Numbered from the stretch's first letter, positions 34,029-43,820 are shown. The stretch: 55,174 nt of DNA from Amycolatopsis anabasis (GCF_009765355.1 NZ_VTHK01000055.1:1-55174), one strand, 5' to 3'. Program-made: numbers and translations. The notes: generated by a model from the letters alone, not told the origin.

Positions 34029-34745
34029 CTATGCGAGGTGGCACAGACGTCCCGGGAGCGGGTAGCGGCCATCGGTATCGGGGGCGATGCGGAGACCGGT
34101 CGGGACGGGCGCGCCGTCGGGGAGGAGATAGACCTGGACGAGCATGTCGTCCTCGAAGCGCAGCCGATGCCAATCGGCGTGGTCGTTGAACACGACGGCG
34201 TTCCACCACTCGATCGCTTGTTCCGCAACCTCACGGCGGAACCGCGGGATGACGTGGCCCTGGTGGTCGAAACCAGAGGCGAGCAACGCTGGGAACGTGG
34301 GCGCGGTCCCGGAGAAGGTCTCGCGGCCCAGGACCACAGGCACCTCGGTGTCAGAGTGCGGCGGGCCAACGATGCCCAGCAGGGGCGGCACAGCAGGATC
34401 TGCATCGGGCTGGTGGAGATCCCAGACCCACCAGCCGGCGCCGAGGTCGTACCGGCCACGGTGGTCGGGATGCAGTGGGGATTCGGGTACCCCACGGTCG
34501 AACACGATCAAGGCATCGTGGTCGAACACGGCGGTAAAGGGCCACTCCTCGGGCGCTGCGGCATGCTGCCGATTCAGCCACGAGACCAAGGCTTCGGTCA
34601 CTGGGCGACGAAACCACGGCCGACGGGAGCCGTTCCACAAGCGACGCTCGATGGTGGCGGGACACGCAGGGAAATCAGGCGAGTCGAGGCAGACGTACAC
34701 CTCGCCGGGCTGTGCGGACAGCTCGGCAGTGGGGTTGGAGTTCAT
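34029..34745 (-). CDS. Hypothetical protein, 238 aa
   Basis: ATG 34745 follows AGGAAG. The sequence is Trp/Pro-rich (ALVSWLNRQHAAAPEEWPFT, GRYDLGAGWWVWDLHQPDAD). Two parts resemble each other loosely in pattern (AVFDHDALIVFDRGVP and RLRFEDDMLVQVYLLPDGAP, each followed by HPDHRGRYDL or PDTDGRYPLP), suggesting an internal duplication. No family recognised. Confidence 0.65.
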   Translation of the reverse strand: MNSNPTAELSAQPGEVYVCLDSPDFPACPATIERRLWNGSRRPWFRRPVTEALVSWLNRQHAAAPEEWPFTAVFDHDALIVFDRGVPESPLHPDHRGRYDLGAGWWVWDLHQPDADPAVPPLLGIVGPPHSDTEVPVVLGRETFSGTAPTFPALLASGFDHQGHVIPRFRREVAEQAIEWWNAVVFNDHADWHRLRFEDDMLVQVYLLPDGAPVPTGLRIAPDTDGRYPLPGRLCHLA

Positions 34746-34901
34746 GACGGCACTTCCTGGTGAGAGGACACGGGAAACGCGGCATGTCCGCGGCAGATAC
34801 TGGCTCCGGCAGCATGCCGCGCGGGCGCGGACGCTGCGGTCGGTGAGAGGCGAGGTCCTGTTCGGCGACTGCGCTTAGGCCGTGGCCGGGGGCGTGGGCG
34901 G

Positions 34902-35492
34902 CTACTCGGTGCCTGATGGGGCGGCGGTGTGGGCGCGGTCGAGAGTGATCAAGGTGAGCGTGGTGATGCGGTACGCCGCGCGGATCTCGGCGACGGCGGT
35001 GGCGAGATGCCGTTTGAGGTCGGTGACTTCAGCGCGGGTCAGTTCCCCGTCGACCCCGGCGTCGTACCCGCAAAGGTCGTCGATGGATTCGGTGAGGCGG
35101 CCGACGTGATCCACGCCGCTGCGGAGTCTGCTGTCTACATCGGACAGAAGTGCACGGAGGCCCGCGAGGTAGTCGGCGAAACCGTCATCGGAATCCTCTG
35201 TTGCGTGGGGAAGGTGATCGGTCATGGTCGGACTTGCCTGCCTTGAGGGCCGGTAGCGGACAGGGTGGTCACGTCCGTCGGCCGACGGGCTGATCACCCA
35301 GTGGCCGCCGGGGACCAGTTCCCACCCATCGGGCGCGAGGAACGTGGCGAGGGTGTGTCGGACAGCGCCAGGGCCGTAGGCGGCGACGACTTCCTCACCG
35401 GTGTGGTCGTCGGTGCGGATGATGTGCGCGCAGGTGGTGGTGTAGTCGATGCGGACGACATACCGGCCCTGGTCTTGATCGCGGAGCGTCAT
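34902..35492 (-). CDS. Hypothetical protein, about 196 aa
   Basis: The frame starting at ATG 35492 contains an N-terminal alpha/beta segment (YVVRIDYTTTCAHIIRTDDH, AVRHTLATFLAPDGWELVPG) and a C-terminal helical part (YLAGLRALLSDVDSRLRSGV, ITTLTLITLDRAH). An internal ATG at 35225 would give a 107-aa C-terminal protein. Neither start has a strong ribosome site, so the start is uncertain. The frame overlaps no neighbour and continues the minus-strand series. Confidence 0.5.
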   Translation of the reverse strand: MTLRDQDQGRYVVRIDYTTTCAHIIRTDDHTGEEVVAAYGPGAVRHTLATFLAPDGWELVPGGHWVISPSADGRDHPVRYRPSRQASPTMTDHLPHATEDSDDGFADYLAGLRALLSDVDSRLRSGVDHVGRLTESIDDLCGYDAGVDGELTRAEVTDLKRHLATAVAEIRAAYRITTLTLITLDRAHTAAPSGTE

Positions 35493-35571
35493 CGGCGGCG
35501 AGGGCGGCTGCTGGGCGCCCAGCACCGCCGCCGACGGCCGCACGGGCATCGCGGCGACACGGCAACCATGA

Positions 35572-36678
35572 TCAGTCCTGGTCCTGCTCGGGGTGCCCGT
35601 CGAGCGCCCGTATCTGAGCGGCCACGTCGGCGTGGAAGGAGTCGATCTCCCACAGCCCTGGAAGCGGAGCGCGGGAAGCGCGGGCGCCGTGTTCGAAGTA
35701 TTCGTTTTCCACGGCGTGCTCGGTGAGCGCGCTGATCTTGTGCACGGCGTGGAGCAGGCGACGGACACCGTGGTGGGTGGCGAGCGCCTCGCCGCGGTCG
35801 GCGTTCTCGGCGATCTCGCCCAATAGACGGCCAAGAGTGCCGGTGCGGCTGCGGGTCTCGCGCAGGTTCGCGGCGCTGGTGCGGACCAGGGTGGCGTAAC
35901 GGCTGTCGGTGTGGGGGACACCCGGGGAGGAACGTTCGAACACGAACGCGGCGAGACGGTCGTCCACCTGCGAGTGCTCCACCAGGTCGGCACTCGGCCA
36001 GCGCAGCGCGTGGGCGGTGAGTCCCGCGGCGAGTTCGGCCACCGGGGCGTACTGGGCCGGATCGCCGCCGACGCGGACGACGAACGCCTCACCGAGGTCG
36101 TCGTCTGGGGAGAACACTGAGACGCTGGTGACCCGGGCCGCGACTCCATCCGGGACACGTGTGGTGTTCGGATCGGTCGTGAACTGGGTCGGCCGCGCCT
36201 CCACGGCGCGGGAGTGAGGGTGGTCGTACTCGAACGGACAGCGCGCCGACGGTACCGGCGTGCACCGGTGGCACCAGAACCCGCCGCAGATCCGGCACGT
36301 CGTGATGTCCGGCGTCCAGGGCCGATCATGGTCATCGCGGCGTTACGCGCACCGGCACCGGTGCAGACCGAACGGGCTGCTGCGCGTCGGGATGGTGTCG
36401 GGGTCGGCGTGGCGGACATTCCAGCGACGGCGATACGAGCCGATGATCCACGATGGGAAGCACCGCTGACACAGCAGGGACCGACCCGGGTCAGCGTGCT
36501 CCAGCGCGGCCAGGAGCCCGTCGTAACCCGGGCTGGCGACGCCGTGCTCGACGGCGAGGTACGAGCCGGTCTGGCAGACGGTTTCCCGACTACCGCGGCT
36601 ATCCCGTTGCGGGTAGGCCAGATGGAGCGTGTCATCGACGGGGTCGGCGGTCACACCGAGCACGTGTTCACAAGGCAT
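35572..36678 (-). pseudogene. Cys-rich protein gene interrupted by an in-frame ochre codon
   Basis: From ATG 36678 (AAAGGA upstream) a 111-codon frame with a CQRC pair ends CRCA then TAA at 36343-36345. The same frame continues without any ATG, GTG or TTG through RRDDHDRPWTPDITT and CRICGGFWCHRC (two CxxC pairs) until GTG 36204, then runs 210 codons to 35572. The zinc-type motif straddling the gap, shared frame and absence of a start imply one original gene of about 368 codons with a nonsense mutation. Two separate genes, the second starting at GTG 36204 without a ribosome site, is the less likely reading. No family recognised. Confidence 0.6.
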
Positions 36679-36869
36679 AGGGGCACGGTCCTTTCTGGAT
36701 GCGGGGAGCGGGCTGCGCGATCCGGACGTGTGGGAGGGCGCAGCGGGACTGGTTGACGACGCCACGTCGTGGACCACGCCGAGGCAGCGTCCCCTGGGGT
36801 GGGCACGGCGGTGCACGGGCACACCGTGGTCGACGGCGAGACTGGCTGGGCGGGCAGCGCGACGGGGGT

Positions 36870-38099
36870 TCAGTGGAGGTGCACGGTGGCGCTCAGGTAC
36901 TCCATCGGCGCCCTGTCGTCGGCGGACTCGACGACGACACGCAAGCGATCGCTGCCCGCCGCGGAGACGCGCAACCGGAGGCGCTCGCAGGTGCCATCCA
37001 GCAGATAGCGCCACAGCACCAGAATGTCGCCGGAGTCAGGCCGGATCGCCGTGTTCTGCACGGAAGTGCTGACCTCCTCATACAGCCCGGACAGCCCGAC
37101 CATGATGGGAGGCGGGCAATCGTCACGGTGATGCACGATGAACCGCCACCGCTGGCCACGATCGCAGCGAAACCGCTGCTCAGCTTCGTCTTCGGAGGAG
37201 TAGTTGCACTCGCTGTCGCAGTCGTGCACGCGGCACGCCGTGGTGAACAAGCCACCCTGAACCGGGGTTGTCGCCAGCTCGCACGCCCGGTCATCGGGCA
37301 GGTACTCAAGGGGGACCGCCGCGCTCGGTGCGTCGGGACCTTCCGCGGGAGCCTCGCCGTGGACCTCGACGTGCGCCCAGGCCAAGTAGGCACACAGTGC
37401 TGACCAACTCATCGCGGTCGGCTCCTGGAGCACCGCGCCGGAGCCGCGATCCACCCGAGACAGGTGGAACTCGGCAGGTTGGCCGTCCACACCGGCGATC
37501 GCCAGGCAGTCGGTCACACCGTCGGTGCTATCACGGGCATAGACGTACTTCATCCCCAACCGGGCACCGTCGGGCACAGAGAGCCGGGCCGGCGATTCGA
37601 GAACCCAACCAGGGGGTGCAGCATCGGTCAGCAGCCGCCCGACGACGTCGAAGGTGACCGTGCCCGACAGCCGAGCCGCAGCGACCCACCGCGCGGCACC
37701 TCGGGCACGGTCCAGCACGCTCGCCGCCGGAGCAGTCGCGTTGGGGTCGCCGCCGGGTTCGGCCTGGCGCCAGATGAGGACGGCGGTCAACGCGGCCTCA
37801 ATGATTGGCGAGTCCGCCGACGAAGCGGGAACCTGTGCCAACGTCAGTAGCTCGCGAGCCTCACGGCCCGCGGTGGACGCCCACATCATCATGCGCCGCG
37901 CGGCGACATCGCGGGAGTCGGGACCGGTCGGGCCGCCGCGCGCGCCCGATGCGTAGAAGTCGGCCAGCTCGTGGGCGCGGCGGAGGTAGGCGTTGGTGCG
38001 TCCGTACAGCATGCGTTCGTGTGATTGAGTCGTATCAGGCTGGCTCACCGCGGGATCGAACACCGCGAGGAGAGGAAGAACCAGGGTTGATTCCAGCAA
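36870..38099 (-). CDS. Hypothetical protein, about 409 aa
   Basis: I place the start at TTG 38099, preceded by GGAAGG; upstream in-frame sequence is not protein-like. The N-terminal half is helical (NAYLRRAHELADFYASGARG, TAVLIWRQAEPGGDP). The C-terminal half includes MKYVYARDSTDGVTDCLAIA and a Cys/acidic cluster (CRVHDCDSECNYSSEDEAEQ). No recognised family. It is the largest unknown protein in this run. 36679-36869 holds no supported gene. Confidence 0.6.
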   Translation of the reverse strand: MLESTLVLPLLAVFDPAVSQPDTTQSHERMLYGRTNAYLRRAHELADFYASGARGGPTGPDSRDVAARRMMMWASTAGREARELLTLAQVPASSADSPIIEAALTAVLIWRQAEPGGDPNATAPAASVLDRARGAARWVAAARLSGTVTFDVVGRLLTDAAPPGWVLESPARLSVPDGARLGMKYVYARDSTDGVTDCLAIAGVDGQPAEFHLSRVDRGSGAVLQEPTAMSWSALCAYLAWAHVEVHGEAPAEGPDAPSAAVPLEYLPDDRACELATTPVQGGLFTTACRVHDCDSECNYSSEDEAEQRFRCDRGQRWRFIVHHRDDCPPPIMVGLSGLYEEVSTSVQNTAIRPDSGDILVLWRYLLDGTCERLRLRVSAAGSDRLRVVVESADDRAPMEYLSATVHLH

Positions 38100-38422
38100 G
38101 AGAGAAACCTTCCATACATCGAAACGACAGGGCCGGGCATTCACCTGGACCCCGGGGTGGCAGAGCGAGGTCCTCGGGCGGGCAGGGCACGGGGAGCGTG
38201 TGATCACCTGCGCGCTCGTGCTCCTGATCAACACGGGTAGCGGCTGTCGCCGCGTTGCTGATGCCGATCGGAGTCGCACGTACCCGGTCGGAAACTCCGT
38301 TGGGTATCTGGATGCCCGCTGCACGGCGAGCACTGTCGCGTGTGGACACGTAGTGCGCCGGGCGGGCAGCCGGAGGCGGAGCCCGACCGTGCGACGGGCA
38401 CGTCAGCGGCGTGGCACCACGT
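38100..38422. other. Stretch without a supported gene
   Basis: Lies between the 409-aa gene and the PAPS-reductase-like remnant. No frame, repeat or RNA can be supported; probably promoter sequence for the downstream minus-strand gene. Confidence 0.3.
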
Positions 38423-39043
38423 TCAGAGAGAGGACTCGTAGACGCGGCGGAGCTCGGCCAACGGAAGTGGGATGGTCTCGCCTGCGCGGCGTTCGGTCAG
38501 GATGGCAACGTTCTTGCCCGAGCGGTCGCGGAACCGCTGTTCGCGTGCCTCGTAGTCGGCGAAGCGGTCCGGGAAGAAGCGCAATGTGCGTAACCAGTGT
38601 TTCTTGCCGCCCCGCACGCAGAGTTGTCCGCAGTTGGCATGGTCGTACCCCAGATCGTAGGCCAGAGGTGGGGTCAAGCCGAGCGACCGGGCCTCGGCAA
38701 GCATGTCGGCTTTGGACAATTCTGGTTCGTCCAGCAGCGGGAACTCGACTCGCCAGCGCCGCCAACCATGTTGGATGCCCGGCGCGCGATTACGATCACG
38801 CTTGCTGCTGTCGATCCCGATATACAACACGGTATTCGCCGGGTTGGCGTGCGCGGCCAACCAGCGACGGCACGGCACGATCTTGAGGGCATGGGAGCAC
38901 GGCGCAAGCCGGCTGTTGCCCAGCAGGCGCTTGTCCTCGAAGACCTCCCACGGCGTGCGCCCATCCGCGACACGCACAAGAGGAGCACCGATCAAGGCGG
39001 CCGAGTCGTGCAGAAACCCATACAGGTCATCGTCTTCGATCAA
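38423..39043 (-). pseudogene. PAPS-reductase-like PP-loop protein lacking the PP-loop end
   Basis: Recognisable sequence begins abruptly at LIEDDDLYGFLHD near 39043 and continues through GRTPWEVFEDKRLLGNSRLA, PCSHALK, YIGIDSSKRDR, PLLDEPELSKADMLA, YDLGYDHANCGQLCVRGGKK and KNVAILTERRAG, all typical of the phage-type PAPS-reductase-like family (from memory). That family normally has an N-terminal SGGKDS-like PP-loop about 40 residues before this point. Here the upstream frame (open to 39274) is unrelated low-complexity sequence. The nucleotide-binding loop is therefore missing and the gene is probably a 5'-truncated remnant. A TTG at 39043 could still start a short product. Confidence 0.65.
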
Positions 39044-39273
39044 CTTGTGGATGGGGTTTCGGAGTGACCGTTGACCGGAACCCTGAAGGTGAGGCCAATT
39101 CCCAATCTGGGAGGTTGTGGTCCGTTCGGTTCGTCCCGTGTGGTGTCGTGCAGTTTGCGTGAGGATGGTGGATGCGTTTGACAGCGGACATGGCGATTTC
39201 CTCCGATTCCTGGAGGATGAGGTGGGACGCTCCGTGGGAGCGCGTCTGCGGCGGTGGCGGGCGCGCCCGAACA

Positions 39274-39335
39274 AGCCCGGCCCGGTGGCCTCGTGGGCAG
39301 GGGCGCGCTGTGGCCAGTGGCCACCGGGCTGGGCT
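39274..39335. repeat. 17-bp inverted repeat downstream of the recombinase cassette
   Basis: AGCCCGGCCCGGTGGCC (39274-39290) and the complement of 39319-39335 match at 16 of 17 positions, with a 28-base spacer. It lies 63 bases past the stop of the small HTH gene, so it could be the cassette terminator or mark its end. Confidence 0.5.
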
Positions 39336-39397
39336 AGGGTGCGCGGCGCCGCCCCGCGCGAGACGCGCTCCAGGCGATCTGGAGGGCGCGTGCGGAT

Positions 39398-39814
39398 CTA
39401 GTTCTTAGTGAACTGTGTGCGTGGCTGGATCCTGCTGACGCTATTGGCGGCCTCGAGTTCGGCTCGTAGTTTGTGGACGGTGAGTGTGAGGCGCTGGATG
39501 TTGGCGACGGCCAGGTTGAGGTTTTGCCGGAGTTGGTGGTTTTCGCGCCGGAGCTTGGCGTTACGTGCGACAAGCCGGGCGTGGTCAGTGGCGGCAGGGG
39601 AGGTCGAGCTTACAGTGTGGGGCGCGCGGCGGGCTTCGCCGATCTCGCGGGCGATGTCGGGGAATTGGCGGCGGAATGTGGTGTTGGGCAGACCGAGGGC
39701 GCGGGCGACCTCGAGCACGCTCGGGCGGCGGCCGGTACTGGCTGCGTTGGCGAGGACTTTGTCTCGGGCGCGGCGAGCTTGTTCGGGGGTGGGAATGTCG
39801 GTGGCGCGGTTCAT
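39398..39814 (-). CDS. Small HTH/coiled-coil partner of the recombinases (DUF6262, TnpC-like)
   Basis: A 138-residue protein with an N-terminal HTH (SVLEVARALGLPNTTFRRQF) and a C-terminal coiled coil (NAKLRRENHQLRQNLNLAVA, LTVHKLRAELEA). Its ATG overlaps the stop of the upstream recombinase by 4 bases, so the genes are translationally coupled. Its size, domain order and position match the small TnpC-like proteins that end Tn554-type cassettes and probably help recombinase binding. Confidence 0.8.
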   Translation of the reverse strand: MNRATDIPTPEQARRARDKVLANAASTGRRPSVLEVARALGLPNTTFRRQFPDIAREIGEARRAPHTVSSTSPAATDHARLVARNAKLRRENHQLRQNLNLAVANIQRLTLTVHKLRAELEAANSVSRIQPRTQFTKN

Positions 39815-41931
39815 GAGTGTTCGGCGGTGTGGCGGTCGAGGAAGGTGACGATGTCGTGACGGCGTGTCTGGAGTTGGTGGCGCAGCAACGGGGGCAGCAG
39901 TGGTCGGGCGGTGAGTTCGGTGTCGATGTGGTCGAGCTCGGTGCGCCAGGCGGCGAGGTTGTCGGGGCTGAGGGCGACGTTGCGGCAGGCTAAGGGGAGG
40001 CAGGCACCGAGGTCAGGGCGTAGTTCGCCGCGGCTGTCGCGGCGTTGCAAGCACAGGGCGGTGGCGTGCTTGTGCACGCAGGTGATGTACTTGTCCGGAT
40101 AGATCGCGGGGTCGTCACGGTTCATCAGCCGTTGCAAGCGGCGCTGGTCAGTGATCACTTTCCCGTGGAATCGGGCATGCGCACCGAATTCCTCCAGGCG
40201 GTGGGCTGCGTCGTCCGCGGCGGGGCCCGCGAGGTTGTTGTGTTCGTGGGCGTCTATCATCGCGAGCAGGTGTTCGCCTCGGGCGAGGGCTTGTTCGGAT
40301 TCGACTTCCGCCCGGAATCCGGATTCCGAGGTTCCGGCGTAGCCTTCAAACATTTGAATACTCAAGTGCCGGTAGGCAATGGCGCCGGCGATGACTCCGC
40401 CGGGTCGGCGGGCAATGAACCACGCGAGCGTGCGACGGAATTGCCGTGTCGATAGCTTCCACACGTGGTTGTTAACGAGGGGAATGCTATCGCTGCGGCC
40501 GTGTGTGGCGCAGTGGTTGTTGATCCAGGTGATGAACTCGTTGAGGTGTGCGTTGGTGCTTCCGTAGCCGAGGGCGGAGCTGGTGTCGTCGGTGGCTTTC
40601 TTGCCCCCGGGGCCAGGTGCTTGGCTGAGTGGGGTGAACAGAAGGTTGACGTGCGCGGGCTGCAGTCGTTGCAGGACTTGGATGGCCCGGGCAGCAGGGG
40701 CACCGATGACCCAGGTTGCGTTGACACCGTGGGGACCCTGCTCGCCTTTGAAAGCCAGACTGGTGACTGTCCATCGATAGGCTCGGCCGTTGCTGTCCCG
40801 CCGGACAGTGAGGCACCCGCGGCGGAGATGTTTGACCTCGGTGTCTCGCATTCCGGAGAGGAACGCGACCGCGATGTAGCAGGAAACGTGCAGCATCCGG
40901 GCGAGCGTGGCAAGTCCATTATGGAATGTGTGGTCGGTGACGATGCCTTCGACCCAGGGCTTGTTGTCGAGCTGGCCGGTGATTGCGCGGTCGAAGTAGG
41001 CGCTGTCACTGACGCCGACAATGGCCGCGACCGACGCGATGTCGGCTTTGAAGCGGACAAGCGTGCTGGTGGCGCAGCCGAGCGTGGCGGCGAGGAACCA
41101 CAGGTTTGGCCTGCCTCGATAGCCGGGCAGCGGCCGCTTCTGGGCGAGGTGATCGTCGAGCAGGGTACGCAACTGGTCTCGAACCCCTGGGCCGCTGCCG
41201 GGGCGTCGGCCGACGGGGCGGCGTCGTGCGGGGTCGCGCAAGGCGCACCATTGCTGGTCGGCCGCGAGGATGTCCTCGGCGAAGTCGTCGATGAACCGCA
41301 CGGCCCAGGCCAGCAGCGGGCCGTGCACGGATTCGGGAATCCGGTCCGTGGCGTTCTCCGTCGATCGGCGGGCCCGTCGTTCGAGCCACCCGTCGACGTG
41401 CGTGGGGTCGAACAGCAGCCGGTCGCTGGTGATGGCGTTGCGGTAACGCCAGAGGTAGCGGACGGCTCCGCGACGGAGGTCGCGGGTGGCGCGACCGGGC
41501 ACGGCGCTGAGGAGGTGGCGTTGGTAGGCCTGCAGGTCAGCACCGACCAGGTCCGTCAGGGCGAGGCGCGATGGCCGGCCTGGTTGACGTGCGCGGGTGT
41601 CCAGCCAGGTCAGAAACGGCGCGAGCGCGCCGAGGACAGCGTGGATGGTGGGCAGCGCCGGGCGGGGTTCTCCGGGCGGGAGCGGACCGGAGAGCATGGC
41701 GTAGCACAGTTCCTTGGCCGCAGGCCGGTGGCAAGTGGGGATGGCGGTGAAGTTCAACGTCAACGCCCGGTGCGACTGCTGCAGGAACGCCGCGCGCAGA
41801 GGCCAGCGGTCGTCCCGGAAGCGGGCGGTGTCGGCCAGGGCGACACCGGGGCGTAAAGGCCGGGCACGCAGCACGTACTTGTGGTCGAGCGGATGCCGCG
41901 CGGTGGCGCGAGCCCGGGCGCTGGTCGTCAT
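39811..41931 (-). CDS. Tyrosine-type recombinase of a Tn554-like cassette (third gene)
   Basis: A 706-residue site-specific recombinase. Catalytic-domain landmarks are AFLSGMRDTEVKHLRRG (first Arg), STRQFRRTLAWFI and YRHLSIQMFEGYAG (His and Tyr). The N-terminal half is a DNA-binding region (FLTWLDTRARQPGR and ADLQAYQRHLLSAVPG). ATG 41931 overlaps the stop of the preceding recombinase by 4 bases. The C-terminus has Cys/His positions (ITCVHKHATALCLQRRDSRG and CLPLACRN) like the zinc-binding tails of these proteins. Confidence 0.85.
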   Translation of the reverse strand: MTTSARARATARHPLDHKYVLRARPLRPGVALADTARFRDDRWPLRAAFLQQSHRALTLNFTAIPTCHRPAAKELCYAMLSGPLPPGEPRPALPTIHAVLGALAPFLTWLDTRARQPGRPSRLALTDLVGADLQAYQRHLLSAVPGRATRDLRRGAVRYLWRYRNAITSDRLLFDPTHVDGWLERRARRSTENATDRIPESVHGPLLAWAVRFIDDFAEDILAADQQWCALRDPARRRPVGRRPGSGPGVRDQLRTLLDDHLAQKRPLPGYRGRPNLWFLAATLGCATSTLVRFKADIASVAAIVGVSDSAYFDRAITGQLDNKPWVEGIVTDHTFHNGLATLARMLHVSCYIAVAFLSGMRDTEVKHLRRGCLTVRRDSNGRAYRWTVTSLAFKGEQGPHGVNATWVIGAPAARAIQVLQRLQPAHVNLLFTPLSQAPGPGGKKATDDTSSALGYGSTNAHLNEFITWINNHCATHGRSDSIPLVNNHVWKLSTRQFRRTLAWFIARRPGGVIAGAIAYRHLSIQMFEGYAGTSESGFRAEVESEQALARGEHLLAMIDAHEHNNLAGPAADDAAHRLEEFGAHARFHGKVITDQRRLQRLMNRDDPAIYPDKYITCVHKHATALCLQRRDSRGELRPDLGACLPLACRNVALSPDNLAAWRTELDHIDTELTARPLLPPLLRHQLQTRRHDIVTFLDRHTAEHS

Positions 41932-43793
41932 GGGTGTTCCCAGGGGTTTTCCACGAGATCGAGCAGGGCATCGGTGGTCTTCACCGTGGTCGCCTGCTCG
42001 ATCTCGGCGGGGCTGAACTTGCCCAGCACGTCATGGCGGATCGCGGCCCAGGCCATGCCGTAGCGGGCCCACCACTCGGTCTCGGACACCTGGTCCCGGC
42101 GCGCGGCGAAGGCATCGAGCAAGCCGAGCAGCCGGGGGAGATGGTCACGGGTGATCACGCAATTGCCGCAATGGAAACAGTCGAGGAACGACTCGCGGCA
42201 GGGCTTGCCGGTCGCGGGGTGATGGTCGTGGTCGATGCACGCGGACCAGGCAGTGTCCTTTGGCCCGCGGGCGGCCTGCCGTGCGGTGCTGGGGTCCAGC
42301 CCGGCCCGCCTGAGGTGCTCGGCGTCGGCGGGACCGGACACGACCTGCACGCGGCCCCCGGCCGCCTCCAACGCGCGGTGATGGGCGGCCAACGCGGACT
42401 GTTCCGCATCGGCCACCGCTTCGCCGACGATGTCGTGCGCCCACTCCACCACGGTGGGATCGCCGCGCAGATAGTTGCGGAACAGCACCGGGATGCTGTT
42501 GGTGCGCGCGGCCGAGGGCAGGTGCCCGCCCAGGTGCTTGGTGCGGCGCACGTCGACACTGGTCTTGAGCCGGTTGAAGTCCACCCGCAGCGGTTGCGAC
42601 GATTCGGGGTTGCTGGTGGCGTCGTCGCGGGATTCGGGGCCGGGCTGGTCCGCGGTCAGACCTCGAGCGTGCGCCCACTCGCTGGCATACAGCTTCTCCT
42701 CCAGGGTTTTGTCGAACAGCGCGTGATGCTCGCCCGGGCCCTGGCGGTGGGCGCGGTGGCCATTGCGCCAGACCGACCACAGCAACCGAGCCCGGCTGAA
42801 CCTACGGCTGCGCCGGGCGAGCTCGTGAACGAGCAGGTAGAGCCCGCCGGGCGTGTGCAGCTCGCGACCGGGACGTCCGGTTTCCCAGGTCACGGTGTCG
42901 AACCAACGTTTCTGGCCGCGCCGGCGTTTGACGAGGCGCAGCTCCACCGCGCGGCCTTCCAGCACCCGGTGCTCGACGGGTAGTTCCTTGATCGTCTCGA
43001 CGTTGCGGCCGGTCACGACGACGAGCAACACCAGCAGCGGCGCCAGATCGGGCACCGTGAGAAACAGCTCGCCCGCGAGTTCGCGACGCCGGGCCAAGCG
43101 GACCCCGAGCAGCCCCTCCAGCGGGGGCACCGCACCGGTGGAGGCCATCCGCGCCAGCACAGCGGCGTGCTCGCGCTGCTCGGGCTCCAGCGTGCCCGGC
43201 GCGGTGCGGTAGCGGCCGACCAGTGTCTCCCCGGCCTGGATCCGGTCGCGGAGGTTCGCCACGTCGGCCCGCGCCGCCGCAACCAGTCGAGCAAACTCGT
43301 CCTCGGAGTACCCCGGTTTGGGGGTCGGCTGCGTGTTGACGACCCGGCGGTCGGCGACCTCGAGCACCGCGTCGGGCACCAGGTCGCGCAGCGCGGCGGA
43401 TTTCAGGAGCTTGCCGACCTCACGCATCTCTCTGCCCGCGTAGCGCTCGCCAGCCGTGGCGGCACGGAACCGCTGGAACGCCTCGACATGCGCGCACGTC
43501 AGTGCGGCAGGGCCAGCGGGAGGCCGGGGCAGGGTGTCCAAGAACCGCACGAACCGAGCTGCGGATGCCCACCCGGCCTTGGCGGATACCGCCGTCCGCA
43601 GCCCACCCGCAGGGCTGGTGCGCTCGGCCAGCGCGGCAGCCAACGGCCGATGCCAGCCCGGCAGCGGGAGCAGATCGACCCGAAACACCCGCTGCCGACC
43701 GTCCTCACCACGGACCTCCACCCGGAGCCCGGCCTCCGTGTCCTCCACCGACGTCGGCGGTGCATAGCTGCCACGGGGCACGGCCGCGGACAC
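41928..43793 (-). CDS. Divergent tyrosine recombinase (TnpB-like), second gene of the cassette
   Basis: A 621-residue protein with a recombinase-like middle (LLVLLVVVTGRNVETIKELP, the Arg box) and a later segment RTKHLGGHLPSAARTNSIPV then FRNYLRGDPTVVEWAHDIVG, where the usual HxxR and Tyr boxes are hard to align. A zinc-ribbon-like motif CFHCGNCVITRDHL is near the C-terminus, as in Tn554 TnpB-type proteins. Coupled to the next gene by a 4-base overlap. It may be a structural rather than catalytic subunit (inference). Confidence 0.75.
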   Translation of the reverse strand: MSAAVPRGSYAPPTSVEDTEAGLRVEVRGEDGRQRVFRVDLLPLPGWHRPLAAALAERTSPAGGLRTAVSAKAGWASAARFVRFLDTLPRPPAGPAALTCAHVEAFQRFRAATAGERYAGREMREVGKLLKSAALRDLVPDAVLEVADRRVVNTQPTPKPGYSEDEFARLVAAARADVANLRDRIQAGETLVGRYRTAPGTLEPEQREHAAVLARMASTGAVPPLEGLLGVRLARRRELAGELFLTVPDLAPLLVLLVVVTGRNVETIKELPVEHRVLEGRAVELRLVKRRRGQKRWFDTVTWETGRPGRELHTPGGLYLLVHELARRSRRFSRARLLWSVWRNGHRAHRQGPGEHHALFDKTLEEKLYASEWAHARGLTADQPGPESRDDATSNPESSQPLRVDFNRLKTSVDVRRTKHLGGHLPSAARTNSIPVLFRNYLRGDPTVVEWAHDIVGEAVADAEQSALAAHHRALEAAGGRVQVVSGPADAEHLRRAGLDPSTARQAARGPKDTAWSACIDHDHHPATGKPCRESFLDCFHCGNCVITRDHLPRLLGLLDAFAARRDQVSETEWWARYGMAWAAIRHDVLGKFSPAEIEQATTVKTTDALLDLVENPWEHP

Positions 43794-43820
43794 GCCGGTC
43801 CGCGTACCGTCCTCGGGGGC

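Noticed and set aside
40465..41856. Plus-strand frame of 463 codons antisense to a recombinase gene
   Set aside because: The opposite strand carries the recombinase with its catalytic boxes; this frame has no domain.
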